The notes under the pieces were generated by a model. That model did not search any database. It saw only the letters and a list, made by a program, of their open reading frames with translations, and was not told the DNA's origin. DNA of 64,000 bases from Pseudomonas paralactis. GTDB taxonomy: Bacteria; Pseudomonadota; Gammaproteobacteria; Pseudomonadales; Pseudomonadaceae. The position numbers and the translations under genes were made by a program. This document shows positions 44,095 to 53,615 of the stretch, one piece after another; positions within the stretch are counted from its first letter, which is position 1; each line of letters opens with the position of its first letter. The DNA is taken from contig NZ_JYLN01000005.1 of the NCBI RefSeq assembly GCF_001439735.1, positions 450,953 through 514,952 on the forward strand. The letters run 5' to 3'.

Positions 44095-44687
44095 GGGAAG
44101 GGTTCCAGGGAAGCCAGCAATGAGCCGATACGGCCCAAGGAAAGAATATGGTCGGGTGTGTGCAAGGCCAGGGCCGCCAGAGGCATCACGGCGATCCGGG
44201 CTTCGGCAGGGTCTTGTACCACGGTGGTGCCCCCTGATTGTTTGACGTGGGCCAGCCCCAGCGCGCCGTCCTGGTTGGCGCCGGTCAGCAGGATCGCCAG
44301 CAGGCGCGGCCCATACACATCGGCGGCAGAGTCGAACAGGAAGTCGATGGCAGGCCGGGAGTGGTGCACGCGATCCTCCTGGCTAAGGGACAGGCTGCGG
44401 TCGTGCTCCACCGAGAGGTGATAGCCAGGCCCGGCAAAATACAAGGTGCCCGCCTCCACTGCTTCCTTGTCCTGAGCTTCCTTGACCGGAATGTTCAGGC
44501 GCCGCGCGAAGACCTCCGCCAGTTGGCTGCGACGCTCATCCGGCAGGTGCAACACGGCGATGATCGGCAGGCCGAAAGTGCCAGGCAGTTGACCGAAAAT
44601 GCTCAGCAACGCCTCGACGCCACCGGCGGAAGCGCCGACGACGATGGCTTCAATTCCACGAATCGGAGGTTCATGCGCCTCGCTCAT
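44088..44687 (-). CDS. CheB-type methylesterase domain protein without receiver
   Basis: The 199 residues cover only the CheB catalytic domain: Ser in VVGASAGGVEALL, His in IIAVLHLPDERRS and Asp in LLTGANQDGALGLA form the expected triad. The usual N-terminal receiver is missing, so its activity would be set by partners. It overlaps the CheR-like gene by 4 bp and the kinase gene by 7 bp. Stand-alone CheB/CheR pairs beside hybrid kinases, with no chemoreceptor, are a recurrent non-chemotaxis arrangement. Confidence 0.92.
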   Translation of the reverse strand: MSEAHEPPIRGIEAIVVGASAGGVEALLSIFGQLPGTFGLPIIAVLHLPDERRSQLAEVFARRLNIPVKEAQDKEAVEAGTLYFAGPGYHLSVEHDRSLSLSQEDRVHHSRPAIDFLFDSAADVYGPRLLAILLTGANQDGALGLAHVKQSGGTTVVQDPAEARIAVMPLAALALHTPDHILSLGRIGSLLASLEPFPC

Positions 44688-45514
44688 GATTTACGGTAGA
44701 TCCGTTCCTGTTTGACCAAGGGTTCGAATTGCTTGCTGTAGGCGGAAAAATCCAGGGTTTCCTTGCTGCCCAGCACGAGAAAGCCGCGATGACACAGCGA
44801 CTCATGAAACAATCCGAATGCGCGATCCTGCAATTTTTTATTGAAATAAATCAATACATTACGACATGAAATTAATTGTGTTTCTGAGAAAACACTGTCG
44901 GTCGCCAGGCTGTGGTCGGCGAAGGTCACGTTCTCGCGTAGCGTCTTGTCGAAGATCGCGTAATCGTAAGCTGCGGTGTAATAGTCGGCAAATGAACGTT
45001 GCCCACCGGCCTGCTGATAATTGGCGGTGTAGGCGCGCACGTTCTCAAGGGAGAAGATGCCCTGCTTGGCTTTCTCCAGCGATGTCGGGTTGATGTCCGT
45101 GGCGTAGATTATCGTGCGTTCAAGCAACCCCTCTTCACGCAGCAGGATGGCCATGGAGTATACCTCCTCGCCCGTGCTGCAGCCGGCGATCCAAATCTTG
45201 ATCGACGGGTAGGTCTTGAGCAGTGGCACCACTTCCTGACGGATGGCCAGGAAGTGCGACGGGTCGCGAAACATCTCGCTCACCGGGATGGTCAGAAATT
45301 GCAGCAGCTGCATGAACGCCGCCGGGTCGTGCAGCACCCGCTCCTGCAGCGCCGAGATGGTCGCGCAGTCGAACTGGCGCAAGGCGTGGGCCACGCGCCG
45401 TTTGACCGACGCACCGGAGTAGTCACGAAAGTCGTAGCTGTACTTGAGGTAAATCGCCTCAATCAACAGGCGCAGCTCAATGTCGCTGCTTTTGTCCAAA
45501 AAACACTGCTCCAC
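44684..45514 (-). CDS. CheR-type methyltransferase
   Basis: The 276-residue protein has the CheR N-terminal helical domain (RRVAHALRQF), the TIPVSEMFRDP segment and the SAM site IWIAGCSTGEEVYSMAILL, then LISCRNVLIYFN. The start is GTG at 45514, directly abutting the TAA of the large hybrid kinase. It would methylate glutamates of a receptor or of the partner kinase itself. No chemoreceptor lies in the operon, so the target is open. Confidence 0.92.
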   Translation of the reverse strand: MEQCFLDKSSDIELRLLIEAIYLKYSYDFRDYSGASVKRRVAHALRQFDCATISALQERVLHDPAAFMQLLQFLTIPVSEMFRDPSHFLAIRQEVVPLLKTYPSIKIWIAGCSTGEEVYSMAILLREEGLLERTIIYATDINPTSLEKAKQGIFSLENVRAYTANYQQAGGQRSFADYYTAAYDYAIFDKTLRENVTFADHSLATDSVFSETQLISCRNVLIYFNKKLQDRAFGLFHESLCHRGFLVLGSKETLDFSAYSKQFEPLVKQERIYRKS

Positions 45515-48500
45515 TTAAATACGTTCCATCTTCGGTAGCCATACGCGAATCAGCGAGAACAGACGGTCCAGGTCAATCGGCTTGGCCAGGTAATCGTTGG
45601 AGCCGGCCGCCAGGCAGCGCTCCTGATCGTCTTTCATGGCCTTGGCCGTCACTGCAATGATCGGCAGTTTTTTCCAGCGCGGGTCCTGGCGGATCAAGGC
45701 CGTGGCCTCGTAACCGTCCATCTCCGGCATCATCACGTCCATCAATACCAGGTCGACATCCTCGACTTCGTTGAGTTTGTCGATCGCTTCGCGTCCGTTA
45801 CGCCCGATCACCACCACGGCGCCCTTGTGCTCCAGCGCGCTGGTCAGGGCGAAGATATTGCGTACATCGTCGTCCACCAGCAGGATCTTGCGCCCCTCGA
45901 AGACCTTGTCGCGGCTGCGGGCGGTCTTGAGCATCTTCTGGCGGTCATGGGACAGCTGGGATTCGACTTTGTGCAGAAAGAGTGTGACTTCATCCAGCAG
46001 GCGTTCAGGTGAGCGTGCGCCCTTGATGATGATCGAGCGTGAATACTTGCGCAGTTCAGCCTCTTCATCGCGGGTCAGGTTGCGCCCGGTGTAGACGATC
46101 ACCGGCGGGAACGAGCAGATATCTTCGGTGGCCATGCGCTTGAGCAACTCATTGCCGAGCATGTCCGGCAGCTTGAGGTCGATGATCATACAGTCGTAGA
46201 TATTGTTGCGCAGCAGGTCGAGAGCTTCCTGGGCAAAGCCTACGGCGGTGATTTCAATATCATCGTCGCCGATCAAGCGGGCGATGCTGTCGCGTTGCAG
46301 GTCATCGTCCTCCACCAGCAGCACGCGCTTGACCTTCTGAGTCAGCTTGGCTTCCAGACGGGCGAACACGTCCTTGAGTTCTTCACGGGTGGTGGGTTTG
46401 ACCGCATAGCCGATGGCGCCCATGTGCATCGCGGCTTCGACGCGGTCTTCCACGGAAATCACGTGTACAGGGATGTGGCGGGTGTTGGCGTGCTCTTTGA
46501 GACGCTGCAGCACGGTCAGCCCGGAATGATCCGGCAGGCGCATGTCCAGCAGAATCGCGTCCGGGATGTATTCCTCGGCGAGGCTGTAGCCTTCGTCGGC
46601 CCCATGGGCGACCAGGCAGTGGTAGCCCAGCTCATGGGCCAGGTCGTACAGGATGCGCGCAAAGTTGGGCTCGTCTTCCACTACCAGGATGCAGCGGGTG
46701 CTGAACGGCGCTTTTTCACGGTCATCGGCAAAGCGTGGGATCAGTTGGGCGTCGGCAACCGGCTGTGGCGAAATCCTCACTGGCGCAGGGATCGGTGCGA
46801 CCACGGCTTGGCGCGGTGGCTCGACGGTCTGTGCGTCTTCCTCGCGTTCCACATATTGCTCGGGCAACACCAGGGTGAAAATACTGCCCTTGCCCGGCTC
46901 GCTGGTCACGCTGATGTAACCGCCCAGCAACGCCGCCAGGTCGCGGGAAATCGACAGGCCCAGGCCGGTACCGCCATAACGGCGATTGGTGGTGCCATCG
47001 GCCTGGCGGAAGGCTTCGAAGATACTTTCCTGCTGGTCCAGGGCGATACCGATGCCGGAGTCGCGCACAGTAAAGGCAATGCCCTCCCCTGGCGCCCGGG
47101 AGACGGTCAGGCTGACCTCGCCCTGTTCGGTGAACTTGATGGCGTTGGACAACAGGTTCTTGAGGATCTGCTCCAGGCGCTGGCGATCGGTGAACAGCAA
47201 GGTCGGCGCGCCCTGCTGCACGTCCACCGCAAAGCCCAGCTTGCGATCCGCCGCCAGCGGCTCGAACATCCCCCGCAGGCCGTCGACAAGGCGCACCACA
47301 CTGGAGTTTTCCGGGCGCACTTCCAGCTTGCCGGCTTCAACCTTGGAAATGTCCAGGATGTCGTTGATCAGGTTGAGCAAGTCATTGCCGGCAGAATAGA
47401 TCGACTCGGCAAACTTGACCTGCTCGGCACTGAGGTTTTCCTGCGGGTTCTCTGCCAGCAGCTTGGCCAGAATCAACGAGCTGTTCAGCGGGGTGCGCAG
47501 CTCGTGGGACATGTTGGCGAGGAACTCGGACTTGTACTTGCTGGAGCGTTGCAACTCATCGGCACGGTCTTCCAGCTCCAACTGGGCCTGGTTCAGCTCG
47601 ACGTTCTTGCGGTCCATGGCGTCGCGCTGCTCGGCCAGGGTCTGGGTTTGTTCGGCAAGCTGCTCGTTGGTCTGCTCAAGCTCGGCCTGTTGAGTCTCCA
47701 GGTGGGCCTGGGATTCCTTGAGGATGCGTGACTGCTCTTCGAGTTCTTCGTTGGCGGTCTTGAGCTCTTCCTGCTGCACTTGCAGCTCTTCGTTGAGCTG
47801 CTGGGTTTCGGCCAGCACTTCCTGCAAGCGCTGGCGATAGCGGGCGGCTTCGATGGACGTGCCGATATTGCCGGCAATCAGTTCCAGCAGTTCGACATCG
47901 CGCTCATCCAGCGCACGCAGGAAGCCCAGCTCAACCACGCCGTTGACGCGGTCCTCATCGCTGGTCGGCATGACCATTACGCTACGGGTAGCGCCCTCGC
48001 CCAGACCGGAGCTGACTTTGAAGTAATCCACCGGCACATCGTCCAGACGAATCAGGCGATCCAGTTGGGCGGCCTGCCCAACGATGCCTTCGTCGTTATA
48101 GATCGACTGTTCCTGCTGCTCTTGCTCGCGGGAGAAGCCATAAGTGGCCACGCGCTTGAGGCCGCCGTGTTCTTCGCGCACGTACAGCGCGCCCACGGCG
48201 GAGCCCATGTATTGGGCGAAGAACTGCAGGATATTGCGACCCAACATGTTCAGGGTCAGTTGGCCGAGCACCTGTTCAGCCAGTTCGGTCTGGCCATTGC
48301 GCAGCCAGGCTTGCCGTTCAAGGCGCCGTGCAATCTTCTGTTGTGACGCGAGGTTTGCGCTGTAACTATCTGAAAGTGAAACTAAATTCTTTCTTCCTGC
48401 ATAAGCAAGAAAACCGCTCAAGCCCAGGACGAACACCAAATACAGGGTGACGCTGATCACCGTCGTACGGGTGACCTCCTGGTTACGGGTGATGCGAAAC

Positions 48501-49057
48501 TGCTGCTCCATCGCCACCGCGTCTTCGTACTCCCGGCGGATCTCATCCGTCAGACGTTTGCCTCGGCCAGCCTTGACGGCGCCGCGGTAGTCACCGTTTT
48601 GGCGCTGCATATCAATCATCGACTGGGCGTACTTGTTCCACTCGCTCTGCAGGGCTTCCAGGCGTTTGAGGCGGTCGACCTGCTGAGGGTTGTCCGCCAC
48701 CAGTTCCCGCAAATTGCGCAGGTCGGCAATGATTCGCGGCTTGGCCACCTCATAGGGGTCGAGGAAATGTTCATCGCCGGTGATCAGAAAGCCGCGCATA
48801 CCGGTTTCCAGGTCAACCGTCAGCTTGGACGTCTCATTGAGGTTGTTGATGACCCGATCGGTGTGCTCCACCCACTGGATCACCGAGAGCAAATAGGTAA
48901 TCAGGCAGACGAAAAACACTGCGCTGAGCACGCCCACGCCCAAAGGCAGGGCCACGTTCCGGCTCAACAGGGTACGGAAGCTCTTTTCATCGACGGACGA
49001 CGCGGGAGTCATGGGCATGCCTTGGCCAAGTGCGGAAAACCCGGGAGTTTGCCCCAA
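45515..49057 (-). CDS. CHASE3-GAF hybrid histidine kinase with three receivers
   Basis: This protein of up to 1180 residues may start at 49057, 49018 or 49012; the later ATGs (MPMTPASS) look better. The order is: TM1 near 38-60, CHASE3 periplasmic sensor (METGMRGFLITGDEHFLDPYE near 110-130), TM2 near 200-220, GAF ~270-425, long coiled coil ~430-530, HisKA (phospho-His in FLANMSHELRTPLNSS), HATPase (KNLLSNAIKFTE, GGTGLGLSISRDLA), and three receivers at about 810-930, 935-1055 and 1065-1180 with Asp in AILLDMRLPDHSG, CMIIDLKLPDMLG and LVLMDVMMPEMDG. It heads the operon with CheR, CheB and the REC kinase and should be its input sensor. It is divergent from the second toxin-like gene with 234 bp between. 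Confidence 0.93.
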   Translation of the reverse strand: MGQTPGFSALGQGMPMTPASSVDEKSFRTLLSRNVALPLGVGVLSAVFFVCLITYLLSVIQWVEHTDRVINNLNETSKLTVDLETGMRGFLITGDEHFLDPYEVAKPRIIADLRNLRELVADNPQQVDRLKRLEALQSEWNKYAQSMIDMQRQNGDYRGAVKAGRGKRLTDEIRREYEDAVAMEQQFRITRNQEVTRTTVISVTLYLVFVLGLSGFLAYAGRKNLVSLSDSYSANLASQQKIARRLERQAWLRNGQTELAEQVLGQLTLNMLGRNILQFFAQYMGSAVGALYVREEHGGLKRVATYGFSREQEQQEQSIYNDEGIVGQAAQLDRLIRLDDVPVDYFKVSSGLGEGATRSVMVMPTSDEDRVNGVVELGFLRALDERDVELLELIAGNIGTSIEAARYRQRLQEVLAETQQLNEELQVQQEELKTANEELEEQSRILKESQAHLETQQAELEQTNEQLAEQTQTLAEQRDAMDRKNVELNQAQLELEDRADELQRSSKYKSEFLANMSHELRTPLNSSLILAKLLAENPQENLSAEQVKFAESIYSAGNDLLNLINDILDISKVEAGKLEVRPENSSVVRLVDGLRGMFEPLAADRKLGFAVDVQQGAPTLLFTDRQRLEQILKNLLSNAIKFTEQGEVSLTVSRAPGEGIAFTVRDSGIGIALDQQESIFEAFRQADGTTNRRYGGTGLGLSISRDLAALLGGYISVTSEPGKGSIFTLVLPEQYVEREEDAQTVEPPRQAVVAPIPAPVRISPQPVADAQLIPRFADDREKAPFSTRCILVVEDEPNFARILYDLAHELGYHCLVAHGADEGYSLAEEYIPDAILLDMRLPDHSGLTVLQRLKEHANTRHIPVHVISVEDRVEAAMHMGAIGYAVKPTTREELKDVFARLEAKLTQKVKRVLLVEDDDLQRDSIARLIGDDDIEITAVGFAQEALDLLRNNIYDCMIIDLKLPDMLGNELLKRMATEDICSFPPVIVYTGRNLTRDEEAELRKYSRSIIIKGARSPERLLDEVTLFLHKVESQLSHDRQKMLKTARSRDKVFEGRKILLVDDDVRNIFALTSALEHKGAVVVIGRNGREAIDKLNEVEDVDLVLMDVMMPEMDGYEATALIRQDPRWKKLPIIAVTAKAMKDDQERCLAAGSNDYLAKPIDLDRLFSLIRVWLPKMERI

Positions 49058-49291
49058 AGTGGCGCTTGAACGCTATTTTTCTAAGGCCGCAATACCGTAG
49101 AAATGTTGTCCTCCAGCAAAAAATACGCCACGCCGTTACGTATTTTACATTCAGTTATTGACGTTATTTCTCACATTCGGGAGTAGGACGTATCGGAACC
49201 TACCTACGGAGCTTACCACTCAGGATAGCGTCTCGGGACAAGGAGGCTCCACCAGGAGGGCGCATTTCCTACCCTGAAAGGTTTATCCATC
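49058..49291. promoter_or_regulatory. divergent promoter region with clustered GGA motifs
   Basis: The region separates the hybrid kinase (minus) from the second toxin-like gene (plus). Between 49208 and 49258 there are at least five GGA triplets (for example in CAGGATA, GGGACAAGGAGG and CAGGAGGG). Such clusters in a leader are the usual target of RsmA/CsrA proteins, which control secondary metabolism and toxins in Pseudomonas. AAAGG at 49277-49281 is the ribosome binding site. Confidence 0.4.
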
Positions 49292-52200
49292 ATGCTGAAC
49301 AATATCGAACAACGTGCTTTTCCCGTTGTATCAACTGTCATTCCATTCCCTGAAACAACACAAGCACTCCACGCCACCCAGGCTCAATCGAGCGCCCCGA
49401 ACTCCCCTGCCCCCGTCAGCCCGCCACCTCAACGCAAAACCGGCTTGGCCGCCGATCTGGCAGACAAAGAAAATTTGAAGTCACTGGGTCAGAAGCTCCA
49501 GCAGATTGCGAGCCAGTTCGGTAAAGAGGCGACGCCTCAGGTGGTACTGGCCGCACTGGGCAGTACCCCACTGGATATTCACCCTGAGTCTTCCTATGCC
49601 GATGAAGCGGGTGACAGTGTGACCCTTGAGACCTTCATTAAAAAAATCTTGGGATTGCCTTTGCCCAGTAGCTATTTCCACCTCACAGGCCTCGCTTTTT
49701 CTGTGACCAACCGCTCCATGGAGAGCTCCTTCGGCAACCTGGGAGGCGCGTTGTCCTGGCCGGTCCCCTTGAGCACGGATGAACAACGCCGACTGCGCGC
49801 TATCACCCTCAATCAAGAGCACGCTTTAGGCGACAAGCCATTGGTGGCGCAAACCAAAGGCGGAGTACTGGAGTTCCTGCGCTATCAGCAATCCATTGCG
49901 GCGGGGCCTCGGGATGAACCAGCCAAAATCCTGCAGGCATTGATCAGTACCCCGCAAGCACAGCTGATGGGTAAAGACCTGCAAGAGCGAATGCAAGGCA
50001 TTTTGAGCGACACCAGCGGGACGGACTATCTGCTGGCGGGCATCGCATTGCAGCTGGATCCGGAGTCGATCACTGCCCCACACCGCAATCAAATCGCCGG
50101 CTTCGATTTGGCCAGTCGCGACCATTGGGGCAAACCCGCGTCCGTGGTCATAGATGGCCTGACCCAATGGTTGATCGATAAAGGCAAAACCACCGCGGAA
50201 TTGGCCAAGGTGGGTGCCTACCTGCTATTGGCGGGCCGCGCCCCGGTGTACCTGATCAAAGACATCCCCGCCAGCATCAAATATGGCAGCCATGCCTGGG
50301 TCGACCTGGCGGTCGCTGCCGCAACCATCGAAGCCCGCACGCCAGGTAAAATCCTCAACATGACTTTTGCGCAGGTCATGCTTGAGGCAGAGAGCGCAAG
50401 CTTGATGGACCCGAACGTGACCCGAATCGCTCAGCGTGAAGCGTTGATCGATTGGGGCAAAGTCAATGGTCTACCCAGCGACAGCGCTCATCAAAAAGAT
50501 GATCACCTGTATACCGCCGACGAATTGGCCACGTTGGTCACTGCCTTCAACGCGCGCAGAACCGAGATGGCTGTAGCGGCAGAGGCCTTCGAGATGGACA
50601 TCCCGTCGCGCAAAGAAATGGCGCGGGCCGTACTTAAAGAGCGCTTCCCCGAGCTGGAAACACTATTTGAAGAGCGGCTGATTCACGTAAGCCGTAAAGA
50701 GACGGACTCGGTTGGGCGAGTTCGGTATTCCACCGTAGAAGTAGGCCCTCATTCTCTGTTGGACATCGCCATGATGGACCTCTGCGCTCCCAACCTGGTG
50801 TTTACCTCGGATGATCAGCGCATTCCGGTGACACAGTTGAACGCTAATCATCGCTTTGGCGTGCGCGATGCGTTCGAATCAGAATTCAAGACCATCATTG
50901 AGAAAAAAAAACAGGGAACCCAGATCTATATAAAACACCTGATCTCCCAATTGCCCGTAGAGGACCGAAAAAACTTCCAATTTGGCGCCATCACTTTTTA
51001 TCAACAACACTCCAGCACGCTGGGTACAGGCTTCATCGGTTCGACAAATCACGGCAGAAATGAGTCGCTGCTCGTCAAGATTGAACGCGACGGCGTGACG
51101 AGCGCATATAAAATCGACTTCAACGCTGGGCTTATCCAAGCGGTTTCTGCAGGGAAAGCGGCACCTAGACATGACCGGCAAGCGAATCTCCTCCACGAAA
51201 CCAAAGTGTTTCAACCGGCGGGCGCAGACACATTACTCGAACCTGAGCGGGCACCTGCTAGTGGAGCGCCTGGCGATACCTTCGCATCAAGCCGTGTTCA
51301 GCTCATCGCAGACGCATTCGTTGAACATATCAATTTCGAAGATAAGGCGCTCAAGCAACAGGCACTGGGCCAGACGACAGCGGACAAAAATCAAACCCGC
51401 GCCGATGCCGTGAACGAGTTCTTGCTGGACCTGATCCCGTTTCGTTCCGCGATCAACAATTTCCGTGCAGGTAATATTGGGGCCGGCGCTCTGGATCTTG
51501 GGCTGGACCTGTTCGGCTTTCTTACCGCCGGGGTGGGAACCGCAGGAAAGGTCTTCAAGATCGCAGGCACCACGGCATCCCGTTTGGTTAAAGGTGCGCG
51601 GGCGGCAAAAGCCATTGGCATGGCGACGATCAGCACACTCAATCCGTTGGGAGGGCTGGGTGACTTGTCGATAGGTACCTGGAACCTCGCAGTACGAGGA
51701 AAAAAAGCCGCAATCGCCGGCCTGAAGCGCCTGGGAGCCATAAAAGCGAGCCCCGATTTGGTCGAAGCGAGTAAACGATTCGACGCCACCTCGATAGGCA
51801 CGTTTAAACATAACAACGTTGTTTTTGAAGACCAAGCGGTTCTCATCAGTGATAAATGGTATGCCTACAACCCCGCCACCCGCCAACCTTATGGCTCGCC
51901 TCTGGAGAACTTTGTACCCTCCGCGCACATGCATACGGACGATTTCGGCAAATGGGCGACAGCGAAGGACAACACCAAAAAAATTGACGACGCCACTATC
52001 AATAACTGGAAAGCAACCGTTGCCCGTCATCGGAAAGGCCCCGGAGCGCAGGCTTTTGCGGCAGGGTACGAACATGGAAATATCCAACGTATCAACGGAC
52101 TTTCCAAATCTTCAAAAATTGAAGATTTGATGAAGCTGGCCAATGACAAGACCCTGACTGCGGAGCAGGTAGGCATTCTAACCAGGCGATATGATGACAT

Positions 52201-52876
52201 TGCTTATGAAGTGGGGCGTGCAGGCAGTGCTCGTTTTATCGATACCATAGAACCACGCTTTGGTACTGTGACGCCGATGCCACAAGTCATTTACCTGACC
52301 ATGACAAAGCAACTGTCTGATGGCCAATGCGCGGCACTGTCGCGCGTGATGGCAACCGCGGTAGAGCATGGAAAGGAACAGGAGCTGATTCGCAATATGT
52401 ATAAGGCTGCTGCGTTTCCCAAGGACCCCGCTTCGATCGGATTCATGGAGAGGCTGAAAAAACTTCAGAACCAAGTGGGCAATCAAACTTCCTTCTATGC
52501 CGGCAAACCCCACCGTCAAGTCACCTATCAGACGATGGTGAAGGAATTGGGCGACGCCACCGCTTCAAAGTCATTAATGATTGATTCGCCAGGCCATGCC
52601 ATGGCTGCTGGGGTCAAAGTAAACGGCGACGAAAAGGTGTTTTATTTTTATGATCCTAACTATGGGCATGCATCGTTCTCAAGCGCAGACGCGATGGAGA
52701 GTGGCCTGGCACGACTATTTAATGACAAAAAGCTGGGGCCTAAATATAAAACCCATGCCGTCGATCGCAACGCTCTGGAGTTCAAGGTCTTTGATCATGA
52801 TAGCGAATGGCCGATCAAGAACAGTGTTCTACCCGCAGACGTCGAAGCACTATACAACGCCCCCATCTCGTCATAA
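49292..52876 (+). CDS. large toxin-like protein with YopT/C58-type protease signature (shorter paralogue)
   Basis: The 1194-residue protein begins with ATG and a Ser/Pro/Ala-rich disordered stretch (residues 1-55). From residue ~80 it is collinear with the 1581-residue protein at 37658; shared blocks include NLGGALSWP near 148, the hydrophobic segment near 709-760 (LIPFRSAINNF, LDLGLDLFGFLTAGVG) and the protease region. Cys1013 (SDGQCAALS), His1102 (SPGHAMAAG) and Asp1121 (FYDPNYG) keep the same spacing as in the larger protein (89 and 19 residues). It lacks the ~200-residue C-terminal second Cys-His domain and ends NAPISS at a stop codon that lies inside a kinase-gene fragment. So it is probably truncated, though the C58-like site is intact. 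The secretion route is unknown. Confidence 0.75.
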   Translation: MLNNIEQRAFPVVSTVIPFPETTQALHATQAQSSAPNSPAPVSPPPQRKTGLAADLADKENLKSLGQKLQQIASQFGKEATPQVVLAALGSTPLDIHPESSYADEAGDSVTLETFIKKILGLPLPSSYFHLTGLAFSVTNRSMESSFGNLGGALSWPVPLSTDEQRRLRAITLNQEHALGDKPLVAQTKGGVLEFLRYQQSIAAGPRDEPAKILQALISTPQAQLMGKDLQERMQGILSDTSGTDYLLAGIALQLDPESITAPHRNQIAGFDLASRDHWGKPASVVIDGLTQWLIDKGKTTAELAKVGAYLLLAGRAPVYLIKDIPASIKYGSHAWVDLAVAAATIEARTPGKILNMTFAQVMLEAESASLMDPNVTRIAQREALIDWGKVNGLPSDSAHQKDDHLYTADELATLVTAFNARRTEMAVAAEAFEMDIPSRKEMARAVLKERFPELETLFEERLIHVSRKETDSVGRVRYSTVEVGPHSLLDIAMMDLCAPNLVFTSDDQRIPVTQLNANHRFGVRDAFESEFKTIIEKKKQGTQIYIKHLISQLPVEDRKNFQFGAITFYQQHSSTLGTGFIGSTNHGRNESLLVKIERDGVTSAYKIDFNAGLIQAVSAGKAAPRHDRQANLLHETKVFQPAGADTLLEPERAPASGAPGDTFASSRVQLIADAFVEHINFEDKALKQQALGQTTADKNQTRADAVNEFLLDLIPFRSAINNFRAGNIGAGALDLGLDLFGFLTAGVGTAGKVFKIAGTTASRLVKGARAAKAIGMATISTLNPLGGLGDLSIGTWNLAVRGKKAAIAGLKRLGAIKASPDLVEASKRFDATSIGTFKHNNVVFEDQAVLISDKWYAYNPATRQPYGSPLENFVPSAHMHTDDFGKWATAKDNTKKIDDATINNWKATVARHRKGPGAQAFAAGYEHGNIQRINGLSKSSKIEDLMKLANDKTLTAEQVGILTRRYDDIAYEVGRAGSARFIDTIEPRFGTVTPMPQVIYLTMTKQLSDGQCAALSRVMATAVEHGKEQELIRNMYKAAAFPKDPASIGFMERLKKLQNQVGNQTSFYAGKPHRQVTYQTMVKELGDATASKSLMIDSPGHAMAAGVKVNGDEKVFYFYDPNYGHASFSSADAMESGLARLFNDKKLGPKYKTHAVDRNALEFKVFDHDSEWPIKNSVLPADVEALYNAPISS

Positions 52877-52926
52877 GGGTCAAGGAAATACTCGTCGCCG
52901 GTAATCAGAAAACCACCCACGCCGCG
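52871..52926 (-). pseudogene. fragment of a CHASE3 hybrid-kinase gene
   Basis: Read on the minus strand, this encodes GGFLITGDEYFLDPY. The kinase at 45515 has RGFLITGDEHFLDPY at the same place. At the DNA level 42 of 53 positions match between 52871-52923 and 48750-48802. The fragment has no start or continuation. Its right boundary fades near 52926, and its left end includes the stop codon of the toxin-like gene. It marks an old recombination or duplication breakpoint. Confidence 0.75.
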
Positions 52927-53118
52927 CCGATGCTCATTGGCGCGTCTTTTTTTTCAGCGAGCGCCTTCCGCAATTTTGCTCGCACAAGAGACTTTACCTA
53001 GCACAATGATCACAATACTCACGCCTTGTGGGAACTTGCCAGGAAGCACAACACTCACTAGTAAGCAGTCAGTCAATCCCGCAGCCCCGTATGCTCTCTA
53101 TTTTCAGGAATATCCCCT

Positions 53119-53478
53119 ATGCCCGTACCCCCTACCTCCACCATCCTTGTAGTCGAAGACGACGCCATCGTGCGTATGCTGATCGTCGATGTACTCGAAG
53201 AGTTGGAGTTCGAGGTAATCGAGGCGGCTGACGCCGAACAGGCACTCACTCAGGTGCAGAACACCAGCCAGGTGATCGACCTGATGATGACCGATGTCGG
53301 CCTGCCGGACATGGATGGCAAGGCGCTGGCGACCAGGGTCCGCGAACTGCGCCCCACCCTGCCGATCCTGTTTGCCAGTGGCTATGCCGAAAATATAGAC
53401 GTGCCGGAGGGTATGCAGGTGATCGGCAAGCCATTTTCCATCGACCAGCTACGTGACAAAGTCAAATCCATGTTGTGA
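53119..53478 (+). CDS. single-domain response regulator
   Basis: The 119-residue receiver has VVEDDAIVRML, the phosphoacceptor Asp in LMMTDVGLPDMDG and the Lys in QVIGKPFS. It resembles the C-terminal receiver of the kinase at 35849 (DLMISDVGLPGMNG), suggesting common ancestry. It stands alone on the plus strand after the truncated toxin-like gene and the kinase fragment, and could be a survivor of a second signalling block. Confidence 0.9.
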   Translation: MPVPPTSTILVVEDDAIVRMLIVDVLEELEFEVIEAADAEQALTQVQNTSQVIDLMMTDVGLPDMDGKALATRVRELRPTLPILFASGYAENIDVPEGMQVIGKPFSIDQLRDKVKSML

Positions 53479-53615
53479 GCCCGCTTGGTCCTCAGCAGTT
53501 ATCTGTCGGCACCGGTGAGCGGTGAAGGGATTAACGTGACGTTCAGCAAATAAAGCTGGAAACTCTGCGCCTTCACTCCACGCTCTTAGACAGAACTCAG
53601 GAAGGACGCAACAAC

